From: Bradyrhizobium campsiandrae
GTDB taxonomy: Bacteria > Pseudomonadota > Alphaproteobacteria > Rhizobiales > Xanthobacteraceae
Reading direction: 5' to 3'
NCBI RefSeq assembly: GCF_014529705.1
Contig: NZ_JAANIH010000001.1
Location: 62,001-126,000 of the forward strand
Length of the DNA: 64,000 bases
Made by a program: the position numbers and the translations under genes. Positions 17,973 to 26,372 of this stretch are shown here, one piece after another (position 1 is the first letter of the stretch; each line of letters opens with the position of its first letter). The notes below the pieces were generated by a model. That model was not told the origin of the DNA, did not search any database, and was given only the letters and a program-made list of their open reading frames with translations.

Positions 17973-18809
17973 ATGCGAGATCCTCCTGTGGCCAAAGCAA
18001 AAACCGCGTCCAAAAAATCCGGCAACATCTTCATCGGCATCGGCGGCTGGACCTTCGAGCCCTGGCGCGGCGTGTTCTATCCCGAGAAGCTGACGCAGGC
18101 GAAGGAGCTGTCCTACGCGGCCTCCAAGCTGACCTCGATCGAGATCAACGGCACCTATTACGGCTCGCAGAAGCCGGAGAGCTTTCGCAAATGGGCGAGC
18201 GAAGTCCCGGATGGTTTTGTGTTCTCGGTGAAGGGGCCGCGCTTTGCCACCAACAGGCGAGTGCTGGCCGAAGCCGGCGATTCCATCAAGCGATTCTATG
18301 ATTCCGGCGTGCTGGAACTCGGCGACCATCTGGGACCGGTGCTGTGGCAGTTCGCGCCGACCAAGAAATTCGACGGCGCAGATTTCGGCAAGTTTCTGGA
18401 GCTGTTGCCACGCAAGCTCGAGGGACGCGCGCTGCGCCATGTCGTGGAGGTACGCCACGACAGCTTCTGCACGCCTGATTTCATTGCACTGATCCGCGAG
18501 TTCGAGACGCCGGTGGTGTTCGCCGAGCACGGCAAATATCCTGCAATCGCCGATGTCGCCGGCGATTTCGTCTATGCGCGCCTGCAGAAGGGCAATGATG
18601 AGATCAAGACCTGCTATCCGCCGAAGCAGCTCGACGCCTGGGCCGCGCGCTTCCAGGCCTGGGCCGAGGGAAGCGAACCCGACGACCTGCCGAAGGTTGA
18701 CAAGGCCAAGCCGAAGAAGGAACCGCGCGACGTGTTCGCCTATGTGATCCACGAGGGCAAGGTACGCGCCCCGCACGGCGCCATGGAACTGATTGCGCGG
18801 GTGAGCTGA
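17973..18809 (+). CDS. DUF72 family protein (YecE-like TIM barrel)
   Basis: A 278-residue protein. IFIGIGGWTFEPWRGVFYP is the DUF72 opening, FEPWRGVFYPEKL and SIEINGTYYGSQKPESF follow, and VEVRHDSF and FAEHGKYP are further conserved blocks. DUF72 proteins adopt a TIM-barrel fold; their activity is unresolved. GTG 17988 is an alternative start. It is followed 9 bases later by a DUF488 gene, a recurrent pairing. Confidence 0.88.
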   Translation: MRDPPVAKAKTASKKSGNIFIGIGGWTFEPWRGVFYPEKLTQAKELSYAASKLTSIEINGTYYGSQKPESFRKWASEVPDGFVFSVKGPRFATNRRVLAEAGDSIKRFYDSGVLELGDHLGPVLWQFAPTKKFDGADFGKFLELLPRKLEGRALRHVVEVRHDSFCTPDFIALIREFETPVVFAEHGKYPAIADVAGDFVYARLQKGNDEIKTCYPPKQLDAWAARFQAWAEGSEPDDLPKVDKAKPKKEPRDVFAYVIHEGKVRAPHGAMELIARVS

Positions 18810-18818
18810 GGAGCGTCG

Positions 18819-19280
18819 ATGGCAAAGGCGAAAAAGCTCTTCACCATCGGCTATGAGCAGACGCCGCCGAAGGCCGTGCTGGACGAGCTGGAGCAGGCCG
18901 GCGTCAAGCTCGTGGTCGACGTGCGCGCGGTGACGTCATCGCGGCGGCCCGGCTTTTCCAAGAAGCAGCTCGCCGCCGGCCTGGATGAGCGCGGCATTGC
19001 TTACGTCCATCTCGCAGCCCTCGGCACGCCGAAGGAAGGCCGGCTCGCCGCGCGCAGCGGCCAGTATGATGTGCTGGAGAAGATCTTCTCAAAGCACCTC
19101 AAGACACTGGAGGCCCGGGAGCAGATGGACGAGCTCTCGGCTCTGGTGAAGAAGGCGGGTCCGGTCTGCCTGCTCTGCTACGAGCGCGACCACACCCATT
19201 GCCACCGCCAGATGATCGCTGACATCATCGAAGAGCGCGATGGCGTTGCGGTGACAAATTTGGCGGGGCGGCAGGTGTAG
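18819..19280 (+). CDS. DUF488 family protein
   Basis: A 153-residue protein. KKLFTIGYEQTPPKAVLDEL and LVVDVRAVTSSRRPGFSK are the conserved N-terminal blocks. The C-terminal VCLLCYERDHTHCHRQMI holds the family's Cys/His cluster. DUF488 proteins often sit beside DUF72 genes, as here, suggesting a shared but unknown function, possibly in nucleic-acid or nucleotide processing (inference). TGAGGAG precedes the start. Confidence 0.88.
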   Translation: MAKAKKLFTIGYEQTPPKAVLDELEQAGVKLVVDVRAVTSSRRPGFSKKQLAAGLDERGIAYVHLAALGTPKEGRLAARSGQYDVLEKIFSKHLKTLEAREQMDELSALVKKAGPVCLLCYERDHTHCHRQMIADIIEERDGVAVTNLAGRQV

Positions 19281-19330
19281 TTGCCGTTCGTGCGAAGGGA
19301 AGACGAGACGACGACTTTATCCGTAGCCGT

Positions 19331-19461
19331 CATCCTGAGGTGGCCGCTTCTTCAGCGGCCCTCGAAGGACGACGGCGTGCAACCGCTGTGACAGCTCGGC
19401 CGTGCATCCTTTGGGGCTCCCGGCGCGACGCTTTGCGTCGCGCCACTCGCGCCTCAGGATG
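19331..19461. repeat. Composite palindromic intergenic repeat
   Basis: The outer arms CATCCTGAGG (19331-19340) and CCTCAGGATG (19452-19461) are exact reverse complements. Inside are two more hairpins: a 7-bp stem starting GGCCGCT with its partner AGCGGCC at 19554-equivalent local spacing (19342-19360), and a perfect 10-bp stem GGCGCGACGC / GCGTCGCGCC (19422-19444, TTT loop). The architecture resembles dispersed palindromic repeats in Bradyrhizobium-type genomes. It lies between the convergent DUF488 and phzF-like genes, and the outer right arm enters the end of the latter. Confidence 0.7.
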
Positions 19462-20377
19462 AGGGGTCCTCGCGCGCCAGGTTGAACGTCCCTTCCAGCA
19501 TCTGCACGCAGGCACCGCCGACATGGGCGGAGACAATCTTGCCGTCCCGCTTGAGAACGCGCGTCTGCAGGATGCTGGGCCGGCCCATGTCAAAGCCCTG
19601 GCCGACCGTCAGCTTCAGCTCGCCATCGCTGACAGGATCGAGATCGGCGAACAGCGCGGCGGCCGCGACCGTCGCGCTGCCGGTGGCGGGATCCTCGGTG
19701 AGGCCGCTGGCGCCGCGCATGAACATGCGCGCCTGCCGCTCGCAGGGCGCCTCCGAGGTCGGCACGTCGCGCGTGTAGAACCACACCGAGCGGGCGCCAT
19801 CGCGCGGCAAGACCTTGCCATAGGCCGCAGCGTCCGGCCGGGCCCGCTTCAACGCCTCGCGCGAATGCAGCTCCATCACCAGAAACGCATTTCCGACGGT
19901 GACGACGTGAGGTGCGTGGTTGTCGGTCTTGATATCCTCGGCACTCAGCGAGATGCAGCTCGCCGCCTCAGCCGGTGACATTAGCGCATAGCGCTGCAGC
20001 GGCTGCGGCGCGGTGAGCTCGGTTCTGATCACCCTGCCCTGCTCTCGCACGATCTCGACCGGCACGAGGCCAGCCTTCTCCTCGAACGAGAGGCGCGGCT
20101 TCGGCTCCTTCGCCATCGAGGCCAGCACGAAGGCGGTGCCGACATTGGGATGGCCGGCGAAGGCAATCTCCAGCACCGGCGTGAAGATGCGCACTTCGGC
20201 GTCGTTGGCCTTGTCGCGCGGCGGCAGCACGAAGGTCGTCTCGGAATAGTTGAACTCGGTCGCGATCGCCTGCATCTGCCGCGTCGAGAGCCGCTCGGCG
20301 TCCAGCACCACGGCAAGCTGGTTGCCGCCGAAGGCGCGGTCGGTGAACACGTCGACGGTGACGTAGCGGCGCTGCAT
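19454..20377 (-). CDS. PhzF family isomerase/epimerase-like protein
   Basis: A 307-residue protein of normal PhzF length. VDVFTDRAFGGNQLAVVLDA is the family's N-terminal signature, ATEFNYSETTFVLP holds the catalytic Glu, and EIAFAGHPNVGTAFVLA and ASGLTEDPATGSATVAAAA are the two conserved glycine-rich blocks. PhzF proteins isomerise dihydro-aromatic acids in phenazine synthesis, but most homologues outside phenazine clusters have unknown substrates. There are no other phz genes here. The last few codons overlap a composite palindromic repeat. Confidence 0.9.
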   Translation of the reverse strand: MQRRYVTVDVFTDRAFGGNQLAVVLDAERLSTRQMQAIATEFNYSETTFVLPPRDKANDAEVRIFTPVLEIAFAGHPNVGTAFVLASMAKEPKPRLSFEEKAGLVPVEIVREQGRVIRTELTAPQPLQRYALMSPAEAASCISLSAEDIKTDNHAPHVVTVGNAFLVMELHSREALKRARPDAAAYGKVLPRDGARSVWFYTRDVPTSEAPCERQARMFMRGASGLTEDPATGSATVAAAALFADLDPVSDGELKLTVGQGFDMGRPSILQTRVLKRDGKIVSAHVGGACVQMLEGTFNLAREDPSS

Positions 20378-20390
20378 GGCATGTCCTCAC

Positions 20391-20418
20391 GCAAAACGGC
20401 GGCCGCAAGCCGGCCGCC
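20391..20418 (-). terminator. Probable rho-independent terminator for the amidohydrolase operon
   Basis: On the minus strand an 8-bp GC stem (GGCGGCCG / CGGCCGCC, 5-base loop) at 20398-20418 is followed by GTTTTG. It lies 80 bases after the amidohydrolase stop and just upstream of the phzF-like start, separating the two units. The T-run is short, so termination may be partial. Confidence 0.5.
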
Positions 20419-20498
20419 TCGCGCCGCACTCTACAAGGGCACAACATCGCCCGTCATGCCCCAAAATTGAGTGCAATCGGAGCAATCGCGGCAGCGTG

Positions 20499-21392
20499 TC
20501 AGAAGCGGAAGAGAGGCCGCGGCGAGGCCAGCACCTGCGCACGCTCGCGCGCATCGACGATGAGCGTGTCGAGGAATTGCCGGTTCTTGGCGTAGGTCTG
20601 CGTCGCCTCGAATTGCGTGTGCGGCCAATCGCTGCCCCAGAGCAGGCGATCGAGGCCGTAGGCGCTGCGCAATAGCGGATAGGCTTGCTGCGCGAAGCTC
20701 TCGCCGGCCGCGCCATTGCGGTACGGTGCCGAGATCTTGACCCAGACGTTCCTCGTCGCGCCGAGCTTGAGCACCGCCTGAAAACCGGGATCGGCAACAC
20801 CGAGCTTCGGATCCGGCAGCGCGTAGTGATCGAGCACGACGGTGACGCCGAGATCGAGAAGCTGCGGCGCAAGCACCGCGAGGTCCGATGCGTTGCGCTG
20901 GATTTCAACCTGCCAGCCCATCGCTTTCACTTGCGCAAGCAGCGCCTTCCATTCGTTCGCCGCAAGATCAGGCAAGGGCTGGCCGACGAGATTGAGGCGA
21001 ATGCCGGCCACTCCGGCGCGATCGAGAGCGCGCAGCTCGGCCGCAGCGATCGAGAGATCGACCACGGCAATGCCGCGCAGCCGACCTGCGGTCTGCTTCA
21101 GGCAGTCGACGAGATAGGAATTGTCGGTACCGAGAAAGCTCGGCTGCACCAGCACGCCATTGGTCATGCCGTTGCGGTCGAGCTGCTCGAGATACAGGGA
21201 TAGCGGCGCGTCGTAGTCAGGCGCGTAGCGCCGGCCCGGCGCGAGCTTGAGGTCGCGGTGGAAGACATGCGCATGGGTATCGATCTCAGGCAAGGCTGCC
21301 TCACTCCTGGCTGTGGTTGCGACCGCAGTCGTGAGCGATGCGAGACCTGCAGCAAACTGGCGGCGCGTCATGCCGCGTTGGAAGATCGTCAT
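20499..21392 (-). CDS. Exported amidohydrolase (TIM-barrel, PDC-lactonase-like)
   Basis: A 297-residue protein with GAGGAG before the ATG. The N-terminus MTIFQRGMTRRQFAAGLASLTTAVATT has a twin-arginine motif (TRRQF) and a hydrophobic stretch, so Tat export is likely. The domain starts PEIDTHAHVFH (metal-type HxH), then TVVLDHYALPDP and LLWGSDWPHTQF, as in amidohydrolase-2 enzymes such as 2-pyrone-4,6-dicarboxylate lactonase. It follows an MFS transporter and a GntR regulator in one orientation, suggesting a small uptake-and-hydrolysis operon for an organic acid or lactone. Confidence 0.85.
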   Translation of the reverse strand: MTIFQRGMTRRQFAAGLASLTTAVATTARSEAALPEIDTHAHVFHRDLKLAPGRRYAPDYDAPLSLYLEQLDRNGMTNGVLVQPSFLGTDNSYLVDCLKQTAGRLRGIAVVDLSIAAAELRALDRAGVAGIRLNLVGQPLPDLAANEWKALLAQVKAMGWQVEIQRNASDLAVLAPQLLDLGVTVVLDHYALPDPKLGVADPGFQAVLKLGATRNVWVKISAPYRNGAAGESFAQQAYPLLRSAYGLDRLLWGSDWPHTQFEATQTYAKNRQFLDTLIVDARERAQVLASPRPLFRF

Positions 21393-21414
21393 GATGGCTT
21401 CTCCTCATCCCGCC

Positions 21415-22659
21415 TCAGGCGCGCGTTGGCGCAGGTACCTCGAACACCTTGCCGCGGGTTTCCGGCAGGAGCAGCACCGCGATCAGCACCAGCGAATAGG
21501 CAAAGGCCGCATCGATGCCGATCGCAGGCCCAAGTCCGATGTGATCACTGAGGAAGCCGACGAGGAAGGGAAACGCGGCGGAGACGACGCGGCCGAAATT
21601 GTAGCAGAAGCCCACCCCGGTGCCGCGGACGCCCGCGGGATAGAGCTCGCTGAACAGCGCGGCCATGCTCGCGGGAATGCCGGCCGAGAAGAAGCCGAGC
21701 GGAAAGCCGAGCACCAGCATCTGGCCATCGGTCAGCGGCGCGAAGATATAGGCGAGCACGGTTGCGATGCAGGCGCTTGCGAACAGCGCGACATTGGCGC
21801 GCCGACCGATGCGGTCGCTGATGATGCCGCTCGCGACGCAGCCGCAGAAGAAGGCGACGATGATCACGGCGAGATAGAGGCTGGAGCCGAGCACCGACAA
21901 ATGCCGCACCTCGCGCAGGAAGGTCGGCAGGAACGTCGTCAGCGCGGCATAGCCGCCATGGGCGCCGATGCCGAACAGACCGCCGACCAGGGTCGAGCGC
22001 AGCACGTCGCGATGGAAGATGCCCGACAGCGTGGCAAGGAACGGCGCCTCTGCCTCCTTCGCAACGGCGCGCGCCGGCTCTTTCAGCCCGCGGCGGATGA
22101 AGATGATGAGCAGCGCCGGCAACAAGCCGATCGCAAACAGGATGCGCCAGGCAATATCCGCCGGCGCAGAGGTGAAGACCAGCGCCGACAGCAGCACCGC
22201 CGCGCCCCAGCCGACGGCCCAGGCGCTCTGCACCGTGCCAAGTGCCCTGCCGCGATGCTCGGGACGGATGATCTCGGCCATCAGCACCGCGCCGCAGGCC
22301 CATTCGGCGCCGAAGCCGAGGCCCTGGATGGCCTTGAGCACCAGGAGCTGGGTGTAGCTCATCGCAAAGGCCGAGGCGAAGGTTGCGAGCGCAAAGGTCG
22401 CGACCGTGATCTGGAGCGCCTTGACGCGACCAAAGCGATCGCCGAGCGCGCCGCCCAGCCAGCCGCCGAACGCGCCGAAGAACAGCGTGACCGAGCCGAG
22501 CAGGCCGGCGTCGGCCTTGCTGATGTGGAAGGCCGCGATCAGTGCGGGAATCGCAAGGCCGAACATCTGGACGTCGAGCGCATCCAAGGCCCAGCCGCCA
22601 AAGCTTGCCCAGAAGGTGCGCCGCTCCAGCGGCGAGCTTTCACTGTACCAGTTCGACAT
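21415..22659 (-). CDS. MFS transporter (sialate/aromatic acid:H+ symporter type)
   Basis: A 414-residue protein with twelve predicted membrane segments. FGGWALDALDVQMFGLAIPALIAAF carries the DxxD-type first helix of the acid:H+ symporter group, and GGWLGGALGDRFGRVKAL and GIISDRIGRR are the paired MFS loop motifs. It likely imports a carboxylate substrate for the downstream amidohydrolase. GTAGGAAAC precedes the ATG. The GntR gene ends 50 bases upstream. Confidence 0.88.
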   Translation of the reverse strand: MSNWYSESSPLERRTFWASFGGWALDALDVQMFGLAIPALIAAFHISKADAGLLGSVTLFFGAFGGWLGGALGDRFGRVKALQITVATFALATFASAFAMSYTQLLVLKAIQGLGFGAEWACGAVLMAEIIRPEHRGRALGTVQSAWAVGWGAAVLLSALVFTSAPADIAWRILFAIGLLPALLIIFIRRGLKEPARAVAKEAEAPFLATLSGIFHRDVLRSTLVGGLFGIGAHGGYAALTTFLPTFLREVRHLSVLGSSLYLAVIIVAFFCGCVASGIISDRIGRRANVALFASACIATVLAYIFAPLTDGQMLVLGFPLGFFSAGIPASMAALFSELYPAGVRGTGVGFCYNFGRVVSAAFPFLVGFLSDHIGLGPAIGIDAAFAYSLVLIAVLLLPETRGKVFEVPAPTRA

Positions 22660-22709
22660 GTTTCCTACCCTTGTATGCGCTTATTGCTTGGTATCGTTGA
22701 ATTCGGCCG

Positions 22710-23441
22710 TCACCGGATCTCGGCGTGGTAACGGAAGCGATCCGCCGGCCCGCGCGAGCGGCGCCATTCGATCGGGCGTCGCTCCAGATCGAGCGCGAGG
22801 CGCTCGATCATGATCAGTGGCGCCTGGGCCTCGAGCCGGAGCAGCCGCGCCTGCATCTCATTGGCAGTCTCGACCGTCAGAATTTCCTCGGCGGAGACCA
22901 CCACCTCGCCGCAGCGCTCCTCATAGAGCGGATACAGCAGGTCGCCGAACTCGGTGGTGTCGATCTCAAGGATCTCGGCGAAGCGCGATTGCTGGAGCCA
23001 GATCTCTTCGGCGAGCAGCGGCACGTCGTCGATCAGCCGCAGGCGCGACAGGCTGATCACGGGCTCGCCGATGGGAATACGCAGCGCCGACGCCACGGCC
23101 GACGTCGCCGGCACGCTTTTTCGCCTGAGGATGCGGCTCTTCGGCACGCGCCGCTCGCCGCTCTCGGACTGGAAGCGGAAGAAGCGGAACAGCGAGGAGT
23201 TGAAGCGTGCCCGGCGCACGAAGGTGCCGCGGCCCTGCTGGCGCTCCAGCACGGCGTCCGCGACGAGCTGGTCGATCGCCTTGCGCACGGTGCCAATGGC
23301 GACGCCGTAATGCGCGCCGAGTTCCGCTTCCGACGGGATCGGCTCGCCTGGCCGCCATTCATTGCTGACAATCCGCGCGGCGAGGTCGTCGCGCAGGCGC
23401 TGGTAACGAGGCAGGCGTTCATCGCGCGGGGCCATATTCAT
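22710..23441 (-). CDS. GntR-family regulator (HutC subfamily)
   Basis: A 243-residue repressor-type protein. Winged HTH: LPRYQRLRDDLAARIVSNEWRPGEPIPSEAELGAHYGVAIGTVRKAIDQL with ERQQGRGTFV (broken here only by description), then a UTRA ligand-binding domain to the end. I take ATG 23441 (MNMAPRD) as the start; ATG 23435 is possible. A TTG at 23477 is in frame but coincides with a -35 element. It should control itself and the MFS-amidohydrolase genes through the palindrome over its promoter. The ligand is unknown. Confidence 0.88.
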   Translation of the reverse strand: MNMAPRDERLPRYQRLRDDLAARIVSNEWRPGEPIPSEAELGAHYGVAIGTVRKAIDQLVADAVLERQQGRGTFVRRARFNSSLFRFFRFQSESGERRVPKSRILRRKSVPATSAVASALRIPIGEPVISLSRLRLIDDVPLLAEEIWLQQSRFAEILEIDTTEFGDLLYPLYEERCGEVVVSAEEILTVETANEMQARLLRLEAQAPLIMIERLALDLERRPIEWRRSRGPADRFRYHAEIR

Positions 23442-23477
23442 ATAGTCATATACATGACTATATGAGGCAGCCGTCAA
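23439..23477 (-). promoter_or_regulatory. Promoter with 26-bp GntR-type operator overlapping the start codon
   Basis: Perfect 11-bp arms CATATAGTCAT (23439-23449) and ATGACTATATG (23454-23464) flank ATAC. On the minus strand TTGACG (23477-23472), 17 bases and TGTATA (23454-23449) form a sigma-70 promoter, so the operator covers the -10 and reaches the ATG at 23441. The predicted transcription start is at or within a base of that ATG. The adjacent GntR protein is the obvious binder (inference). Confidence 0.75.
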
Positions 23478-23560
23478 GCATTATTGCAAGACCGGGCCGC
23501 GGTGCGCCCCAGGGCCGGGCCGGCGACCATCACCGGACCGGCCTCACCTTGCGCGGATCG

Positions 23561-23761
23561 TCAGTTCGTGGTCTTGGGCATGCAGGGCGGCTCCTTGTAG
23601 GGAGCGGACGCATAGGCACCTTCTGCCGGTGCCCTGACGCAATCGGCCGTCGCATGCGTAACACCGCGCCGTGCAGGGGCAGTGTCACGGGCGGATGCCG
23701 CCTCGATTTGATAGACGGCTGCGGCAATCAGGGCGGCCGAGACAAAGCTCAATCGGATCAT
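23561..23761 (-). CDS. Small secreted hypothetical protein
   Basis: A 66-residue protein; GGAG eight bases before ATG 23761 decides the start. A signal peptide (MIRLSFVSAALIAAAVYQIEA) is followed by a short mature part with two cysteines (TADCVRAP and EPPCMPK). No family recognised. It stands alone between the GntR and cyclase units. Confidence 0.55.
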   Translation of the reverse strand: MIRLSFVSAALIAAAVYQIEAASARDTAPARRGVTHATADCVRAPAEGAYASAPYKEPPCMPKTTN

Positions 23762-23877
23762 GGATTTTCTCCGCATGGTATCGGGACGTCGAATGAATTT
23801 CGACGTCCTGAGTGCAAGAGCGGAGAACGACCGGGGATATTTCAGCGCGCGTCTTCAAACAAATGCGAGCGATCGCC

Positions 23878-25179
23878 TCACCCCAGTTGAAACACGGCGA
23901 CCGGCTGCTCGTAGCCGCGCACGCTGACCTCGCCGAGCGCGACTGCATCCTTGCCGTCATCGCCGAGCGCCTCGCGCACGGATGCGGAGATCAGGAGCTG
24001 CGAGCCGAACTCCTTGTTGAGGGCCTCCAGCCGCGAGGCAAAGTTCACGGTGTCGCCGATCACCGTGTATTCCTTGCGCCGGGGCGATCCGATATTGCCG
24101 GCGACGACCTCGCCGAAATGGATGCCGATGCCGATCCTGAGCGGCCAGCTGGTCTGCGCATTGATGTGGTCCATCGCGATCAGCATGTCGCGGCCCGCTG
24201 CGACCGCGCGATGCGCGGCGTCGGACGCCTCCAGCGGCGCGCCGAACAGCGCGAGGAAGCCGTCGCCGAGAAACTTGTTCACGATGCCGCCATGGCGATC
24301 GAGAATGTCGACCAGCACAGCGAAGGCGCCATCGAGCCGGTCGACCACCTCCTGCGGCGTACGCGACTGGGCCCCGGCGGTGAAGCCGCGGAAATCGACG
24401 AACATCACGGCGACGCGCCTGATGTCACCGGCGAGGCTGGTACCCTCCGCCATCAGCCGCTCGACCACTTGCGGGGAGACGTGCTGGCCGAACAGGTTGG
24501 TCACCCGGTCGCGCGCCGTCGCCGCCGCGATGCTCGCGGCGAACTGCCGCCGCAACTGCGCGCCGACCGAGCCCGCCAGCACGCCGCAAACCAGGATGAC
24601 CATGCTGCGCACGGTGTGGAAGTAGATCAGGGGCTCGCCGGTGTCGCTGGCGGAATTGTAGTAGAGCGCGACCGTCAGCAGTTCGCTTGCCGCGACAAAT
24701 CCCGTGAAGGTGGACAGCCAGAAATCGAGCCGCAGCGTCGAAAGAATGACGAAGATGAAATAGACCAGCGGCAACACGAAACCGAGCGCGGGCCCAGCGC
24801 CCATGCTGTGGATCTGCAGGATCAGGATGAGCGTCGGCAGCGACGTTTCGATCGTTGCGCCGATGTAGCGCCTGACCACCGGCAGGTCGCGATCGAGCTT
24901 GAGGTTTCGGCTGATCTGGCTATGGACCCAGACCTCGAAGAGCAGAAAGCCTATCAGGATGGCATATTCGCGGAGCATGCCCTCGGTTCCGCGCCAGATC
25001 CGGTTCGAGATCGCAGGATCCATCACGAAGGTTGCCGTGAGCAAGCCCAGCATGACCAGGCCGGTGGCGATCAGCGCCCTCACCCGCAGCAGCTCGGTGC
25101 GCAGCACTTCGCGCGTCAACTCGCGCTCGAACTCCTCCGATAGGACGGCTCTTTGCCGGGCTTTCAAAAAGCTGACCAT
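23878..25179 (-). CDS. Membrane adenylate/guanylate cyclase
   Basis: A 433-residue protein from ATG 25179 (MVSFLKARQ); the longer frame upstream is shadow sequence. Six hydrophobic segments in the first 215 residues form a membrane sensor, followed by a class III cyclase domain: VAVMFVDFRGFTAGAQ (first metal Asp), GGIVNKFLGDGFLALFGAP (second Asp) and YTVIGDTVNFASRLE. It should make cAMP in response to a membrane or periplasmic signal. It is 29 bases downstream of the ABC permease on the same strand, but function does not link them. A second cyclase is at 2807-4693. Confidence 0.9.
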   Translation of the reverse strand: MVSFLKARQRAVLSEEFERELTREVLRTELLRVRALIATGLVMLGLLTATFVMDPAISNRIWRGTEGMLREYAILIGFLLFEVWVHSQISRNLKLDRDLPVVRRYIGATIETSLPTLILILQIHSMGAGPALGFVLPLVYFIFVILSTLRLDFWLSTFTGFVAASELLTVALYYNSASDTGEPLIYFHTVRSMVILVCGVLAGSVGAQLRRQFAASIAAATARDRVTNLFGQHVSPQVVERLMAEGTSLAGDIRRVAVMFVDFRGFTAGAQSRTPQEVVDRLDGAFAVLVDILDRHGGIVNKFLGDGFLALFGAPLEASDAAHRAVAAGRDMLIAMDHINAQTSWPLRIGIGIHFGEVVAGNIGSPRRKEYTVIGDTVNFASRLEALNKEFGSQLLISASVREALGDDGKDAVALGEVSVRGYEQPVAVFQLG

Positions 25180-25208
25180 TCCATCCCCCGATTCCGGGGC
25201 AGTCTGCC

Positions 25209-26372
25209 TCAATCCAGCGTGCGACGGAAGCGCGTCACGGCGATGGTCATGGCCACCAGCATCAGCGCCGCCAGCGCCAACGTATCGAAACGCAGGTTCG
25301 GCATGGTCGCGCCCTTCAGCATGATGGCGCGGACGATGCGAATGTAGTGCGTCAGCGGCAGGCATTCGCCGACATATTGCGCCCAGGCCGGCATGCCCGC
25401 GAACGGGAACATGAAGCCGGACAGCAGAATGCTCGGCAGGAAGAACATGAACGACATCTGAATCGCCTGCAGTTGATTCTGCGCGATGGTGGAGAACGTG
25501 TAGCCGATCGCGAGATTTGCGGCGATGAAGAGGGTCGAGAGTACGGCGAGCAGGAGCAAATTGCCGAGCACCGGGACGCCGAACAGGAACACCCCGATAT
25601 TGACGATCAGGAAAGCCTGGATGAAGCCGACCAGGATGTACGGCACGATCTTGCCGATCATCACCTCGATCGGCGTGATCGGCATCGACAGCAGGCTCTC
25701 CATGGTGCCACGTTCAATCTCGCGCGTCACCGACAGCGCCGTGAAGATCAGCATCGTCATGGTGAGGATGGTGCCGACCAGTCCCGGCACGATGTTAAGC
25801 CGCGATTCCGCGGCCGGATTGTAGCGCGCATGCGCCCGGATCTCGAACGGCAGCGCCGGGGGATCGCCGATATAGAGATCGTGCTGGAGCGCGGTCTGCA
25901 CGATCATTCCGAGCGAACCGAGTGCGGAGCTTGCGGCGACTGGATCGGTCGCGTCGGCTGCGACCAGCAGCGCCGGCTTATCGCCGCGCCGCACCGCCCG
26001 TTCGAAGCCGCGCGGGATCTCGACGCCGAACAGCACCTTGCCGGACTTCAGCAGATTGTCGAAATCGTCGACGTCGTGCACTTCGTAGATAAAGTGGAAA
26101 TAGGCGGTGTTCTCCAGCGCCTTCAGGACCGAGCGGGCAAGATCGGAGTCCTCCTGCAGCAGCACCGCGGTCGGCAGATGATGCGGCGTGGTGTTGATGG
26201 CGTAGCCGAACAGGAGAAGCTGCATCACCGGGATCGCCACGATCATCGCGAACGAGACGCGGTCGCGCCGAAGCTGAATGAACTCCTTCGCCATCATGGC
26301 ATAGGAACGCCGCCAGAAGCCGAAGCGATCGCGGATCTCCCGCAAGGGGCCGGTTGATCGAATGGTGCTCAT
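25209..26372 (-). CDS. ABC-2 type transporter permease
   Basis: A 387-residue permease starting in an ATGA overlap with the ATPase gene. One N-terminal membrane segment (VSFAMIVAIPVMQLLLFGYAI), a large periplasmic domain (about residues 50-195) and five C-terminal segments follow the YhhJ/ABC-2 plan, with VTREIERGTMESLLSMP before the second segment and FFLPSILLSGFMFPFAGMP near the end. With the ATPase and HlyD-like protein it forms an efflux pump, probably for a toxic compound. Confidence 0.92.
   Translation of the reverse strand: MSTIRSTGPLREIRDRFGFWRRSYAMMAKEFIQLRRDRVSFAMIVAIPVMQLLLFGYAINTTPHHLPTAVLLQEDSDLARSVLKALENTAYFHFIYEVHDVDDFDNLLKSGKVLFGVEIPRGFERAVRRGDKPALLVAADATDPVAASSALGSLGMIVQTALQHDLYIGDPPALPFEIRAHARYNPAAESRLNIVPGLVGTILTMTMLIFTALSVTREIERGTMESLLSMPITPIEVMIGKIVPYILVGFIQAFLIVNIGVFLFGVPVLGNLLLLAVLSTLFIAANLAIGYTFSTIAQNQLQAIQMSFMFFLPSILLSGFMFPFAGMPAWAQYVGECLPLTHYIRIVRAIMLKGATMPNLRFDTLALAALMLVAMTIAVTRFRRTLD

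Noticed and set aside
19454..20377. Phenazine biosynthesis
   Set aside because: PhzF relatives are common outside phenazine clusters and no other phz gene is present.
21247..22731. A 494-codon plus-strand frame opposite the amidohydrolase and MFS genes
   Set aside because: It is rich in Arg, Gln, Asp and His with no domains, the usual antisense shadow of GC-rich genes; the minus-strand genes have clear motifs.
23812..25143. A 443-codon plus-strand frame opposite the membrane cyclase
   Set aside because: Antisense shadow with the same biased composition; the cyclase on the minus strand is certain.
25347..26357. A 336-codon plus-strand frame opposite the ABC-2 permease
   Set aside because: Highly charged shadow sequence without motifs.
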